Positions 8,334-16,781 of a DNA stretch of 64,000 nt are shown here, piece by piece. The translations under genes and the position numbers were made by a program. The stretch is taken from NCBI RefSeq assembly GCF_900116645.1, contig NZ_FPBO01000007.1, forward strand, positions 1-64,000. Direction: 5' to 3'. This DNA comes from Pseudoduganella namucuonensis. Lineage in GTDB: Bacteria > Pseudomonadota > Gammaproteobacteria > Burkholderiales > Burkholderiaceae_D. Under the pieces are notes generated by a model that did no database searches, was not told the origin of the DNA, and saw only the letters and a list, made by a program, of their open reading frames with translations. Each line of letters begins with the position of its first letter. The first letter of the stretch is position 1.

Positions 8334-9028
8334 CCCTGGCTATGCTGGGCCGGGACGCCCACCAGCCGGACCCTGTCCTTGCCGTTGAGCGCCCGCAGCA
8401 GGTCGTTGATGAAGCGGTCCTGGACGCGGTAGGCGGCGTCGGTGTCGCCGCCGATGGTGGACACGCGCACCAGCATGCCGTCCGGCACGGTGCCGCTCAG
8501 GCCGTAGCGCAGCTGCTGCAGCTTCTGGTCCAGCCCCGGCTTGATGGCCTTGTCGCCCACGGTGATCCAGTAGGTGATGGGCTCCTGGCGCTGGCCGCTG
8601 ACGGCGAACAGGCGCTTGACGGGGATGGCGCCGTCGCCGGTGGCCAGCGTGTCGTGCCGCTGGCGGCTGACCTCGAAGCCCTGCGCGGTGTAGCACACCT
8701 CCGGCTTGTGCACGGCCATGGTGTCGCTCTGGTCGCCGCCGTAGGCCAGCGACAGCATCACGCGCTGGCCGGCCGCGTCGACGTAGGTGCGCGACAGCGT
8801 CTGGTTATAGATCTTGTCCAGCGTGGCCTGGGTGGCCGGGTCGACCTGCAGCGGCACGATGCTGGCGTCCACGCTCCAGTCGCCGAAGCGCTGCGGCACG
8901 ATGGCGCCCAGTTGGAAGCGCTCGCCGCTGTCGGCCATTTTCACGGTGGGCGTCAGGTGGCGCGACAGCGCGCCGGCCGACAGCATCAGGGCGCACAGCA
9001 CGGCGCTGGTGACGATCGCGGTTCTCAT
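8330..9028 (-). CDS. epsI: EpsI, exosortase-associated periplasmic protein (DUF3485)
   Basis: A 232-residue protein with an N-terminal signal-anchor (MRTAIVTSAVLCALMLSAGALS) and the EpsI/DUF3485 domain. Diagnostic blocks are FGDWSVD, the NQTLSRTYVD segment and YGGDQSDTMAVHKPEVCYTAQGF, with the family's HxPExCY-type Cys. EpsI is found next to exosortases, either separate or fused; its biochemical role is not established. Here it is coupled by a 4-nt ATGA overlap to xrtB, supporting a joint function at the inner membrane. Start ATG 9028 is fixed by that overlap. Confidence 0.92.
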   Translation of the reverse strand: MRTAIVTSAVLCALMLSAGALSRHLTPTVKMADSGERFQLGAIVPQRFGDWSVDASIVPLQVDPATQATLDKIYNQTLSRTYVDAAGQRVMLSLAYGGDQSDTMAVHKPEVCYTAQGFEVSRQRHDTLATGDGAIPVKRLFAVSGQRQEPITYWITVGDKAIKPGLDQKLQQLRYGLSGTVPDGMLVRVSTIGGDTDAAYRVQDRFINDLLRALNGKDRVRLVGVPAQHSQG

Positions 9029-9927
9029 GCGGCCTCCGCGGCGGGCGCGCGCCGGCGCGCCAGCCATTGCAGCAGGGTGTCGGCGCCCAGGATCAGCAGC
9101 AGCGCGGTGACGAACAGCACCATGCCGGCGAAGCCGTGCAGGAAGCCCTGCCCCGCCGCGTCGCCCAGGTAGTAGGTGACCAGGGTCAGCACGATGACGC
9201 GGATCACGTTGGCCGAGAACGAGATCGGCACGATCATCAGCGCCAGCCAGACGTTGCGGAAGGCCGAGGTGTGGCGCACCACGTTCAGGTAGAACAGGCC
9301 CAGCGCCTCCAGCGTGAGCAGGGTCTGCAGGCCGGCGCAGGCGTCGGCCACCAGCAGCTGGTACTGGCCGATCTGCAGGATCACGCCGTTGCGGCTGATC
9401 GGGTAGCCGGCCAGGAACAGCAGTTGCTCGGTGACATAGGAGACCGCCATCTTCATCGGCATGGTCAGGGCGCTGACCACGCCGCCGGGCAGCGGCACCA
9501 TGAACAGCATGAAGAAGAAGGGGAACCACAGCGCCGCCAGCGCGGCGGCGCCGCGCTTGATCAGCAGCAGCGCGCAGCCCATGGCGATGAAGGAGCCCAG
9601 CTCGAAGGCGAGGATCTGCTGCGAGCGGCCCAGCACGTACAGCGCCAGCGCGCCCAGCAGCAGCGGCCAGCCGGCCGCGTGGGCGGCGGCCTTGCCGGCC
9701 GAGGCGGCCAGCATGGCCGGCCACTGGCGCCAGATCAGCCACAGCGACAGGCCCAGGATGATGGGGCCGTGGGCCTGCTCCTCGGTGGCCCAGGCCCCGT
9801 GCGTCAGGTCGTAGAAAGTGGGCGCGTACATCGCCAGCAGGCCGAGCAGGATCGGCAGCCACTCGGGCAGGCTGGCCCTGAGGCGGCCAAGGTCGGCCGC
9901 CGCGGGCCGGTAGGGCATCGCGGTCAT
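9025..9927 (-). CDS. xrtB: Exosortase B
   Basis: A 300-residue polytopic inner-membrane cysteine transpeptidase-like protein. The exosortase triad is visible: Cys197 in VADACAGLQTLLTL, Arg243 in FSANVIRVIVLT and His264 in GFLHGFAGMVLF. About eight hydrophobic helices surround it. Its pairing with EpsI, EpsL, EpsD-G and the EPS polymerase is that of the XrtB class. Exosortases are believed to cut PEP-CTERM tails and hand proteins on for cell-surface release. No PEP-CTERM gene lies inside the EPS locus, but two lie elsewhere in the window. Whether XrtB or another exosortase processes those is unknown. Confidence 0.95.
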   Translation of the reverse strand: MTAMPYRPAAADLGRLRASLPEWLPILLGLLAMYAPTFYDLTHGAWATEEQAHGPIILGLSLWLIWRQWPAMLAASAGKAAAHAAGWPLLLGALALYVLGRSQQILAFELGSFIAMGCALLLIKRGAAALAALWFPFFFMLFMVPLPGGVVSALTMPMKMAVSYVTEQLLFLAGYPISRNGVILQIGQYQLLVADACAGLQTLLTLEALGLFYLNVVRHTSAFRNVWLALMIVPISFSANVIRVIVLTLVTYYLGDAAGQGFLHGFAGMVLFVTALLLILGADTLLQWLARRRAPAAEAA

Positions 9928-9938
9928 GTCAGTCTCTA

Positions 9939-11483
9939 TCAGGAAGGTCGGAAGCGAAAGCTCAAATCCGTGCCCGGATTATGCCGGAGGGGCCCATCCG
10001 GTGTAGCACGATAGTCAACAGTGGCGCCCGCCCTGGCGGCCGCGCGGGCCTCGGACGTGGCGCGCCACGCGCAGCCGGCCAGCAGCCAGAACACGAACAC
10101 GCCGCGCGGATCGCTCACCACCGCCGAGGTGGGCGAGGTGGCCAGCGCCAGCGTCAGCGCGGCCAGCGCGAACAGCGCGATGGCGCGCACCTCGCCTTGC
10201 GCCAGCAGCGCGCGCCGGTACAGCACGCCCCACAGCAGCGCGAACGCTGCCAGCAGCAGCGCCGCCGCCGCATAGCCGGCCTCGGCGATCACGCTGGGCC
10301 AGTAGGTGTCGACGATGAACATGCCCTGGCGGAACCACCAGTAGCGCATGAAGCCCAGGTCGACCATCAGGCCGAGGTCGAACTTCTGCGCGCCGGCGCT
10401 GCCGTAGGTGCCCAGGCCGGAGCCCAGCGGGAAATACTGGGCGGCCACCTGCAGGCCCTTTTGCGTCAGCACGCCGCGCTCGGACAGCTGGCTGTCGCGG
10501 CCGCCGCCCCATTGCAGCATCAGTTCGCTGAACGGATTGCGGTCCAGGTACAGGTAGGCCAGCACGCCGGCCGCCACCGCCAGCACGGCGCCCAGCCACA
10601 GCCAGCCCAGGTGGCGCCGCCCGGCGATGGTGGCGAACACGCCGTACACCAGCACCAGCGCCAGCAGTTCCTGGCGCTGGCCGGTGGCCAGCACCATGAC
10701 GGTGTAGACGCCGGCCAGCGCCAGCCAGGACCGGCCGCGGCCGAGCAGCCACTGCACCGCGCTGCCGGCCGCCAGCAGGCCGCACATCAGCGCCATGTAG
10801 CCGGCGTGGGAGAACGGGCCGCGCAGGCGGGCGCCGAAGCCCAGCACCGGATTGACGTGGGCGTCGGCCGTGTAGCCGAACAGCTTGAGGAACAGGCCGG
10901 GGGCGGCCAGCTCCAGCAGCAGGAAGGGCAGGAAGAACACCCAGGACCAGGCCAGCACGCCGCGCAGCGTCCCGGCGGTGCGCGCCGTGTGCACCACCAG
11001 CGCCCCCAGCGCGAACATCAGCGGCAGCTTGAGCGTGTACTGCAGCTGCCACAGCGCGGCGCGCGGCTGCGAGCGGCCCAGCGCGGAACTGAGCAGCAAC
11101 AGCGCCAGGTAGCCCAGGAACAGCAGCGCCAGCCAGCGCAGCGCCGCGTCCTGGCGCGCCAGGCGCCACAGCTGGCGCAGCGAGGACAGCATGAAGACGA
11201 AGGCCATGAACTCCATCGCGTAGCCGATGGGGACGCCCTTGTTGTGCGCCATCTGGGCCACGTACATCAGGCAGAAGCCGCCGGCCAGCAGCCAGCCGGC
11301 GCGGTCCTCGAAGCCGTACAGCGCCAGGTACAGCATGGGCATGGCCAGCAGCAGCAGCATGAACAGCACGATCAGCACGTGCATTTCGGCGCCGATCAGC
11401 AGGCCGACGAAGGCGGCCGTCAACAACAGCAGGCCGGACAGGAGCAAGCCGGTCCAGGACTGGCCGCGGGAGGTTTTGATCAT
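9939..11483 (-). CDS. EPS polymerase / O-antigen-ligase-like membrane protein
   Basis: A 514-residue protein with roughly 11-12 transmembrane helices and a large periplasmic loop in the second half (about residues 340-400, FSELMLQWGGGRDSQLSERGVLTQKG split over the loop), the layout of Wzy polymerases and WaaL ligases. It would join repeat units or ligate glycan at the periplasmic face. The start at ATG 11483 is preferred because the upstream extension is Arg-rich and crosses an intrinsic terminator. It is 11 nt before xrtB and begins the downstream part of the EPS locus. Polymerase versus ligase cannot be settled from sequence. Confidence 0.82.
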   Translation of the reverse strand: MIKTSRGQSWTGLLLSGLLLLTAAFVGLLIGAEMHVLIVLFMLLLLAMPMLYLALYGFEDRAGWLLAGGFCLMYVAQMAHNKGVPIGYAMEFMAFVFMLSSLRQLWRLARQDAALRWLALLFLGYLALLLLSSALGRSQPRAALWQLQYTLKLPLMFALGALVVHTARTAGTLRGVLAWSWVFFLPFLLLELAAPGLFLKLFGYTADAHVNPVLGFGARLRGPFSHAGYMALMCGLLAAGSAVQWLLGRGRSWLALAGVYTVMVLATGQRQELLALVLVYGVFATIAGRRHLGWLWLGAVLAVAAGVLAYLYLDRNPFSELMLQWGGGRDSQLSERGVLTQKGLQVAAQYFPLGSGLGTYGSAGAQKFDLGLMVDLGFMRYWWFRQGMFIVDTYWPSVIAEAGYAAAALLLAAFALLWGVLYRRALLAQGEVRAIALFALAALTLALATSPTSAVVSDPRGVFVFWLLAGCAWRATSEARAAARAGATVDYRATPDGPLRHNPGTDLSFRFRPS

Positions 11484-11581
11484 GGCGATTCCCACATGGC
11501 AACAATGACAGAAATTTAATATTTGATGATACCAGCGGCGGCTCGGCCGTGACGCGCGATAGCGGAAGGGGCGGCGCAATG

Positions 11582-11606
11582 AAAAAGGGCCGCGATCGCG
11601 GCCCTT
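11582..11606 (-). terminator. Intrinsic terminator after the lyase genes
   Basis: A perfect 22-nt palindrome (11585-11606, aagggccgcga and its complement) is followed on the minus strand by TTTTTC. It lies 33 nt after the stop of the first lyase-like gene and about 100 nt before the polymerase start. It should end transcripts from the upstream EPS genes or lower read-through into the polymerase-xrtB part. Confidence 0.8.
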
Positions 11607-11639
11607 GAAGGGGGGACAGGTGGTACGGCTCGCGCCGGC

Positions 11640-12542
11640 CTACTTGATGACGGCCGGCGTGGCCGAGGCGGCGGCGCCGCACGGCGTCAGGCCGGCCATG
11701 GCCTCGTAGGTGGTGGACGGGCCGCCCACGTGGATGAAATCGGTGTACAGCTGGCGCGTGGCCACCTGCATCACGCCGGGCATGTACAGGCCGACCTTGG
11801 GATAGTTGCCCAGCCAGGTCTCGTAGGCGTTGAAGGCGTTCTTCGACTCGTAGGCGACATTGCCGTTCATCCATACCTTCATCGACCCCACGCCCGGTTT
11901 GTACGACCAGTCGGCGCGCACCACGAAGCAATACCACTTGTTGGTCTGGATCTTGGCCACGCGCACCAGCTGCTCGCCGGTGTTGGCGCGGGTGGCCGGA
12001 TCGGTGCCCTGCCCGCTCATGTTGCGGTAGTTGTAGTGCAGCTCGACGTTCAAGTCCTGGCCGCTGGCCACCACCGCCAGCGGCGGCGGCACGGCCAGCG
12101 TCTTCTGGCTGGTGTGCAGCTGCGCCACCACGGTGGGGCTGGCGTGGAAGGTCCAGTTGGCCGGGAACAGCATGCTGACGGCGTACCAGCGCACGCCCTC
12201 GATCACGTACTCGTACTTGGGCGAGATCTCGGTGCGCGAGCCGCCGGTCACCAGCGGGTCGGTCTTGTACAGCGAATGGCGCAGCACCTTGCGGGTGCCG
12301 CCCAGCGGATTGGCCACCAGTTCCAGCCGATCCGGGCTGGCCGCGCTCAGCACGTAGAGGTCGTCGAAATAGCGGAAGGTCGAAGTCTGGTTGCGCGCCA
12401 GGTTCTGGCTCACGTAGGTCAGCGGATTGGGGTTCTTGGCCAGCGTGTCGACCGGGCCGGCGCGGGCGATGTCGACCTGGGCCAGGGCGCCGCCGGCGGC
12501 GCCGCACAGGGCGGCGGCCATCAGGATGTGGGATGCTTGCAT
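11640..12542 (-). CDS. Secreted polysaccharide-lyase-like protein (heparin lyase I fold), copy 2
   Basis: A 300-residue exported protein. Residues 1-21 (MQASHILMAAALCGAAGGALA) form a signal peptide. The rest resembles the polysaccharide lyase/heparin lyase I-like jelly-roll family: VIEGVRWYAVSMLFP, TVVAQLHTS, ELHYNYRN, NKWYCFVVRADW and KVWMNGNVAYESKN. These are the substrate-cleft strands of that fold. It is a tandem paralogue of the next gene, sharing WYC-VVR-DW, WMNG and the C-terminal LYTDFIHVGGPSTT. Such enzymes cut uronic-acid-containing glycans by beta-elimination. A role in trimming or releasing the EPS is inferred from context. An exact lyase family cannot be named safely. Confidence 0.8.
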   Translation of the reverse strand: MQASHILMAAALCGAAGGALAQVDIARAGPVDTLAKNPNPLTYVSQNLARNQTSTFRYFDDLYVLSAASPDRLELVANPLGGTRKVLRHSLYKTDPLVTGGSRTEISPKYEYVIEGVRWYAVSMLFPANWTFHASPTVVAQLHTSQKTLAVPPPLAVVASGQDLNVELHYNYRNMSGQGTDPATRANTGEQLVRVAKIQTNKWYCFVVRADWSYKPGVGSMKVWMNGNVAYESKNAFNAYETWLGNYPKVGLYMPGVMQVATRQLYTDFIHVGGPSTTYEAMAGLTPCGAAASATPAVIK

Positions 12543-12556
12543 GGGTTTTCTCCGGC

Positions 12557-13369
12557 TTACCACTGGATGTTGGAACCGTTGACGAACGACGAGCACGGGC
12601 TGATCTGGTACATCTGCAGCGCCGTCGTGGTGGGCCCGCCCAGGCGGATGAAGTCGCTGTACAGGGTGCGCTCCGTCACGCCCATCAGGCCGGGGAACAT
12701 CAGGCCGGTGCGCGGCGTGTGGGCCACGCCGAAATAGGAATTGTTCGAATTGATCGCGTGGTACACCTTCTCGCCGTTCATCCACATGGTGATGGCGCCG
12801 GTGCCCAGCGCCGGCTGCCAGTCCGAGCGCACCACCAGGCAGTACCAGCGGTTGGTGACCAGCGGCCCCAGCTTGAGCACCTCGCTGGTGGAATTGGAGG
12901 CCGTGGCCGAGGTAGGCGCCAGGTAGTTCGAATTGAGGTTCAGTTCCAGCGCGGCGCCGCGCACCAGCAGCGACAGCGGCGCGGCCAGGTTGGTGGCGGT
13001 GGCGCTGGTGTCGATCTGGGCGATCACGGTGGGGTTCGGATGCACGGTCCAGGTGGACGGCACGTAGACGCTGATGCCGTACCAGCGCAGGCCGGTGGTG
13101 CGCGATTCGTTCTTCGGGTAGTAGTCGGTTCGCTTGATGGCGCCGGCCGTCCCTTCCGCGTTCCTGACCACCGTCTTGAGCACGGTGCGGCCGCTGCCGG
13201 CCGGATCGAGCACGAAGGCCAGGTTGGCGGGATTGGCGGTGCTGAGCGCGTAGCGCGTGGCGAAACTGCCCTGCGACACGGTGCCGCCGATCAGGGTGTC
13301 GATCTGGGCGTGGGCGGCGCCGCACAGCAGCAGGCTGGTGAATAGGCAGGCTTGCCTGGCGAGGTACAT
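12557..13369 (-). CDS. Secreted polysaccharide-lyase-like protein (heparin lyase I fold), copy 1
   Basis: A 270-residue secreted protein with signal peptide MYLARQACLFTSLLLCGAAHA and predicted cleavage before QIDTL. Conserved blocks match copy 2: GLRWYGISVYVP, TVIAQIDTS, ELNLNSNYL, NRWYCLVVRSDW, MWMNGEKVYHAIN and LYSDFIRLGGPTTT. ATG 13369 is chosen because it follows a strong GGGAGAG Shine-Dalgarno and gives a clean signal peptide; an upstream in-frame start would spoil it. The 14-nt gap to copy 2 shows co-transcription. The two are probably an old tandem duplication, as identity is limited to motif blocks. A sigma-54-like promoter lies about 120 nt upstream. Confidence 0.8.
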   Translation of the reverse strand: MYLARQACLFTSLLLCGAAHAQIDTLIGGTVSQGSFATRYALSTANPANLAFVLDPAGSGRTVLKTVVRNAEGTAGAIKRTDYYPKNESRTTGLRWYGISVYVPSTWTVHPNPTVIAQIDTSATATNLAAPLSLLVRGAALELNLNSNYLAPTSATASNSTSEVLKLGPLVTNRWYCLVVRSDWQPALGTGAITMWMNGEKVYHAINSNNSYFGVAHTPRTGLMFPGLMGVTERTLYSDFIRLGGPTTTALQMYQISPCSSFVNGSNIQW

Positions 13370-13485
13370 TTGGCTCTCCCAAAATTGTGACATGTCCGAT
13401 GCCGTGCACGATATCACAGGCACGGCCGCTTCCTGTTGCCAGAGACCAACAACGCCATATTATATTTCATCATCCGTTAATATGG

Positions 13486-13502
13486 CCGCACAACGTTTGC
13501 CA
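13486..13502 (-). promoter_or_regulatory. Candidate sigma-54 promoter for the lyase gene pair
   Basis: On the minus strand TGGCAAACGTTGTGCGG carries GG at -24 and GC at -12 with exactly ten bases between (GG 13501-13500, GC 13489-13488) and matches TGGCA...N4..TGC. It lies in the AT-rich gap between epsG and the lyases. XrtB/PEP-CTERM regulons are often driven by RpoN with the PrsK/PrsR pair. No activator site was identified. Confidence 0.5.
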
Positions 13503-13633
13503 AATACCGATTACTACCTGATAAGTATCTTATCGCGAAAGATACTCCAAAACACAACGGCGCCCTCCCGGGGCGCCGCGATGTAACAATTCGTGAACGT
13601 GAACTGTCGCTCGACAAGCGAGCGGCGGCCGGC

Positions 13634-14521
13634 TCAGAAATCGACCATCACCGCCCCCACCACCTCCGCGCCGCTGTGGCGCAGTTGCTCGACCATGGCT
13701 TGCACGTCGGCCAGCGGCGTGTGGTTCTTGCGCGCCACCAGCAGCACGCCGCGGGTGCGCGCGGCCAGCGCCAGCGCGTCGGCGCCCAGCGCGAAGGCCG
13801 GCACGTCGTACAGCACCGCGTCGTAGCGCGCCTCGAGCTGCGCGTTCAGGCCGGCGAAGGCCGAACGGCTCAGCAATTCCAGCGGGTTGGGCGGCAGGGT
13901 GCCGGCCGCCAGCACCGACAGGTCGATGAAGGCGTCGACCCGCGTCACGCTGTCGAGCTCGGCGCGCCCGGCCAGCACGTCGGACAGGCCCTGGCGCCGG
14001 CGGATGTCGAAGATGGTGTGCTGGCTGGGCGCGCGCAGGTTGGCGTCGACCAGCAGCGTGTGTTCGCCCAGCTGGGAAAACACCACCGCCAGGTTGGCCG
14101 CGAACAGGCTGGCGCCGTCGCCGGAGGCGATGCTGGCGATGGTCAGCGACTTGTGGCCGCGGCCGAACCAGCGCAGCATCAGCTGGCCGCGCACCGCGCG
14201 CAGCGTCTCGACCTGCGGGCTGAACGGCTGGAACGCGGCCGCCAGCAGCGGCGAGTAGTTGCCCTCGCCCTGCTGCAGATAGGGGTAGTCGAACTGGCGC
14301 GCCAGCACCTGCTGGATGTCGGCCTCGCTGATCAGGCCCAGGCGCTGGGCCGCCTCGCCGTAGCGGATGCCCAGTTCCTTTTGCATGCGCAGCACGCGCT
14401 CGGCGTTCTCGGCGCTGATCTTGCCGGAGGCCTGCAGCAGGCCGCCGATGCTGGAGTCGGTCACCGCGCGCGCGTGGTGCGCGCCGGCGTGGGGTTGTTG
14501 GGTCAGGGTCGCGGTAGTCAT
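13634..14521 (-). CDS. epsG: EpsG, chain-length-associated tyrosine-kinase-like ATPase
   Basis: A 295-residue cytoplasmic protein in two parts. Residues about 24-85 (GGLLQASGKI..LISEADIQQVLARQFDYPYL) resemble the N-terminal MshEN/T2SSE domain that may bind nucleotides such as c-di-GMP. The rest is a bacterial tyrosine-kinase (MinD/Mrp-like) fold with Walker A' LLVDANLRAP and the deviant P-loop ASGDGAS at about 132-138, where the invariant Lys is Ala. There is no C-terminal Tyr cluster; the protein ends GAVMVDF. It is 12 nt after epsF, its expected partner. ATG 14521 is used; a TTG at 14533 is the only other choice. Catalytic activity is doubtful. Confidence 0.87.
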   Translation of the reverse strand: MTTATLTQQPHAGAHHARAVTDSSIGGLLQASGKISAENAERVLRMQKELGIRYGEAAQRLGLISEADIQQVLARQFDYPYLQQGEGNYSPLLAAAFQPFSPQVETLRAVRGQLMLRWFGRGHKSLTIASIASGDGASLFAANLAVVFSQLGEHTLLVDANLRAPSQHTIFDIRRRQGLSDVLAGRAELDSVTRVDAFIDLSVLAAGTLPPNPLELLSRSAFAGLNAQLEARYDAVLYDVPAFALGADALALAARTRGVLLVARKNHTPLADVQAMVEQLRHSGAEVVGAVMVDF

Positions 14522-14533
14522 CGTGTCATCCAA

Positions 14534-15937
14534 TTAGGTCAGGCGCAGGCGGCGCGGCATCAACAGGGTCGCCAGGCGCGAGCGCGGCTTGGGCGGGTAC
14601 CAGGCGATGTTGCCCAGCACCGGCACGCCGGCCAGGTCGGCCAGGTCGCCCGTCGAGCGCACCCGGCGGTCCAGCAGTTCGGCGACCAGGCCGAAGCCCA
14701 TGCCCAGCAGGCCGCCCAGGAACAGCGACAGCACGGTGTTGAGCAGCACCCGCGGGCCGGCCGGCTCGATCGGCGCCACCGCCGGGTTCAGCACGGCCAC
14801 GTCGGACTGCTCGGACTGTCCCTCGATGCGGGTCTGCGACAGGCGCTGCGCGGTGGCGTCGTAGGCGCGCTGGGCGCTTTCGACATCCTTTTGCAGCACG
14901 TTCAGCTCGTCGCGCGTGCGGTTCACCTCCAGCACCCGCGTCTTCTGCTCGGCCAGCGCGGCGCGCAGCGCCGCCTCGCGCTGCCCCAGGATCTCGGCGT
15001 TGTTGCCGACGCTGCTGGCGGTGGAGCGGATCTGCGCGTTCAGGCTGGCGCGCAGCTGGTCGGCCTCGGCCTTGGCGGCCAGGTATTGCGGGTGGTTGCG
15101 GCCCAGGCGCTGGCCGACCTCGGCCAGCTTGCTCTCGGACGCCGACACGCTGGCGCGCATCGACTGGATCAGCGGGTTGCCGGCCACGTCGGGCGAGTCG
15201 CCGGCCTTGCCGCTGGCGTAGCTGCGGCGCGAATTGGCCTCCATCTGCTGCGCCTGCGCCACCACCAGCTGGGCCGACAGTTCGTTCAGGCGGTTGTTCT
15301 CCACGTCCAGCCGGTTGTCCAGGCTGACGATGCCGTTGTCCTGCTGGTATTTGGACAGCCGGCTCTGGGCCGCCTCCAGCGTGTCGCGCAGCTGCTTGCT
15401 CTGCTCGTTGAAATAGGTGGTCGCCTTCTTCATCGGATCGACCTTCAGCTGCACCGTCAGCTTCTGGTACTCGTCGGCGAAGGCGTTGGCGATGGCGGCC
15501 ACGAACTGCGGCTCGGCGCCCTTGAAGCTGATCTCGACCACGCTGCTCTCGCGCGAGGGCACCGCCTCCAGCTTCTTGAGCAGCAGGTCGGCCAGCCAGT
15601 CGCGCACCGTGCCCTTGCCGCCGGTGTCTTGGCGGAACTGCTCGATGACGTCGGTGTTCTGCGCCAGCTTGAGCTGGTCGACCACGTGCAGCGCCACGGT
15701 CTTGCTGGTGATGATGTCGATCTGCGTCGCCACGTAGCCGGGCATCAGCTGGCCCGGCATGGCCAGCCCGGTCACCGGGTCCACCCCCTTGTAGTTGAGC
15801 AGGATGGACGAGGTCGCCTTATAGGTCTTGGGCAGCAGCAGGCTGACCACCACGGTCACCGCCACCGTCGCCGCCAGCGTCAGCAGGATGATGGCGCGGC
15901 GCGCGCGCAGGATGAGGAGGAACTGGGTGAAATTCAT
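14534..15937 (-). CDS. epsF: EpsF, EPS chain-length determinant (Wzz/PCP family)
   Basis: A 467-residue inner-membrane polysaccharide co-polymerase. One helix lies near residues 16-36 (IILLTLAATVAVTVVVSLLLP) and a second near 415-435 (LLNTVLSLFLGGLLGMGFGLVAELL). Between them is a long periplasmic coiled-coil region, with Lys/Glu/Gln-rich heptads at about 170-370. The Pro-rich PCP motif PAVAPIEPAGPRVLLN precedes the second helix. It sets polymer length together with EpsG and the EpsE channel. Gene order epsD-epsE-epsF-epsG is that of XrtB EPS loci. The short cytoplasmic tail (RRLRLT) lacks a kinase, which is supplied by EpsG. Confidence 0.93.
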   Translation of the reverse strand: MNFTQFLLILRARRAIILLTLAATVAVTVVVSLLLPKTYKATSSILLNYKGVDPVTGLAMPGQLMPGYVATQIDIITSKTVALHVVDQLKLAQNTDVIEQFRQDTGGKGTVRDWLADLLLKKLEAVPSRESSVVEISFKGAEPQFVAAIANAFADEYQKLTVQLKVDPMKKATTYFNEQSKQLRDTLEAAQSRLSKYQQDNGIVSLDNRLDVENNRLNELSAQLVVAQAQQMEANSRRSYASGKAGDSPDVAGNPLIQSMRASVSASESKLAEVGQRLGRNHPQYLAAKAEADQLRASLNAQIRSTASSVGNNAEILGQREAALRAALAEQKTRVLEVNRTRDELNVLQKDVESAQRAYDATAQRLSQTRIEGQSEQSDVAVLNPAVAPIEPAGPRVLLNTVLSLFLGGLLGMGFGLVAELLDRRVRSTGDLADLAGVPVLGNIAWYPPKPRSRLATLLMPRRLRLT

Positions 15938-15952
15938 GATGGGCTTTCTTTT

Positions 15953-16741
15953 TTAGAACAGGCTTTCCTTGACGTACACCACGTCGTCCACCTGGACCGG
16001 GTCCTCCTGCCTGGCGTTGATCACCTGCAGCTGGCCGCTGGCGTCGCGGCGCTTGATGCGCATGCCGCGCTCGGTGCCGCGCGGGGTCAGGCCGCCGCCG
16101 GCCGACAGCGCCTGGATCACGGTCATGCCGCGCTCGAGCCGCACCGGGCCGGGGCGCTGCACCTCGCCGTAGATGTAGAACCGCGGCGCGCGGTCGACGA
16201 ACACCACGTCGTTGGGCGCGACCTCGTAGTCGCGCGCCAGGTCGCCGGACTGCACCATGCGCACGATGTCCACGTTCTCGCTGGTGGTCTTGCCGTTGCG
16301 GGTGCGGATCAGGGTGACGGTGTCGCCGCCCTCGACGCTGATGCCGCCGGCCAGCGCCAGCACGTCCATCAGGCTGCGCTTGCTGTCCATGGGATAGCGT
16401 CCGGGCCGGTTGACCTGGCCCAGCACCGACACCTGGGCGCTGGCGATGGTGGTGACCAGGATGTTGACCTGGGCCTTCTTGACATAGCCGCCGCTGTCGA
16501 GCAGGCCGGCGATCTTCTTCTCGGCCGCCGGCACCGTCATGCCGGCCACGGCCACCTGCCCCACCAGCGGCACCGACACGGTGCCGGCGTCGCTGACGCG
16601 GGTCTCCAGCGCCAGGTCGGTGCCGTACACGGACACGCGCACCACGTCGCCCGCGCCGAGCACGATGTCGGCCGCGCCGGCGCGCGTGGCCATGGTCATG
16701 GCCAGCAGGGGCAGCAAGATCCACAGGATAAGTTTTTTCAT
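15953..16741 (-). CDS. epsE: EpsE, polysaccharide export protein (Wza-like)
   Basis: A 262-residue periplasmic/outer-membrane export protein. A signal peptide (MKKLILWILLPLLAMTMATRAGA) is followed by a poly-export domain (about 26-105, DIVLGAGDVVRVSVYGTDLALETRVSD) and two SLBB domains (about 110-180 and 190-260, VSVLGQVNRPGRYPM and FYIYGEVQRPGPVRLE). These form the periplasmic rings of the export channel. No lipobox Cys is visible, so the C-terminal membrane helix and lipid of E. coli Wza are absent; the EpsL barrel probably provides the outer-membrane pore. It is 15 nt ahead of epsF. Confidence 0.93.
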   Translation of the reverse strand: MKKLILWILLPLLAMTMATRAGAADIVLGAGDVVRVSVYGTDLALETRVSDAGTVSVPLVGQVAVAGMTVPAAEKKIAGLLDSGGYVKKAQVNILVTTIASAQVSVLGQVNRPGRYPMDSKRSLMDVLALAGGISVEGGDTVTLIRTRNGKTTSENVDIVRMVQSGDLARDYEVAPNDVVFVDRAPRFYIYGEVQRPGPVRLERGMTVIQALSAGGGLTPRGTERGMRIKRRDASGQLQVINARQEDPVQVDDVVYVKESLF

Positions 16742-16781
16742 GATGGACTCCCGGTTTGTTTCAGTTCAGGTTGACGGCGCT

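Noticed and set aside
13676..16774. 1,032-residue plus-strand open frame
   Set aside because: Antisense shadow of epsG, epsF and epsE; no motif, no Shine-Dalgarno.
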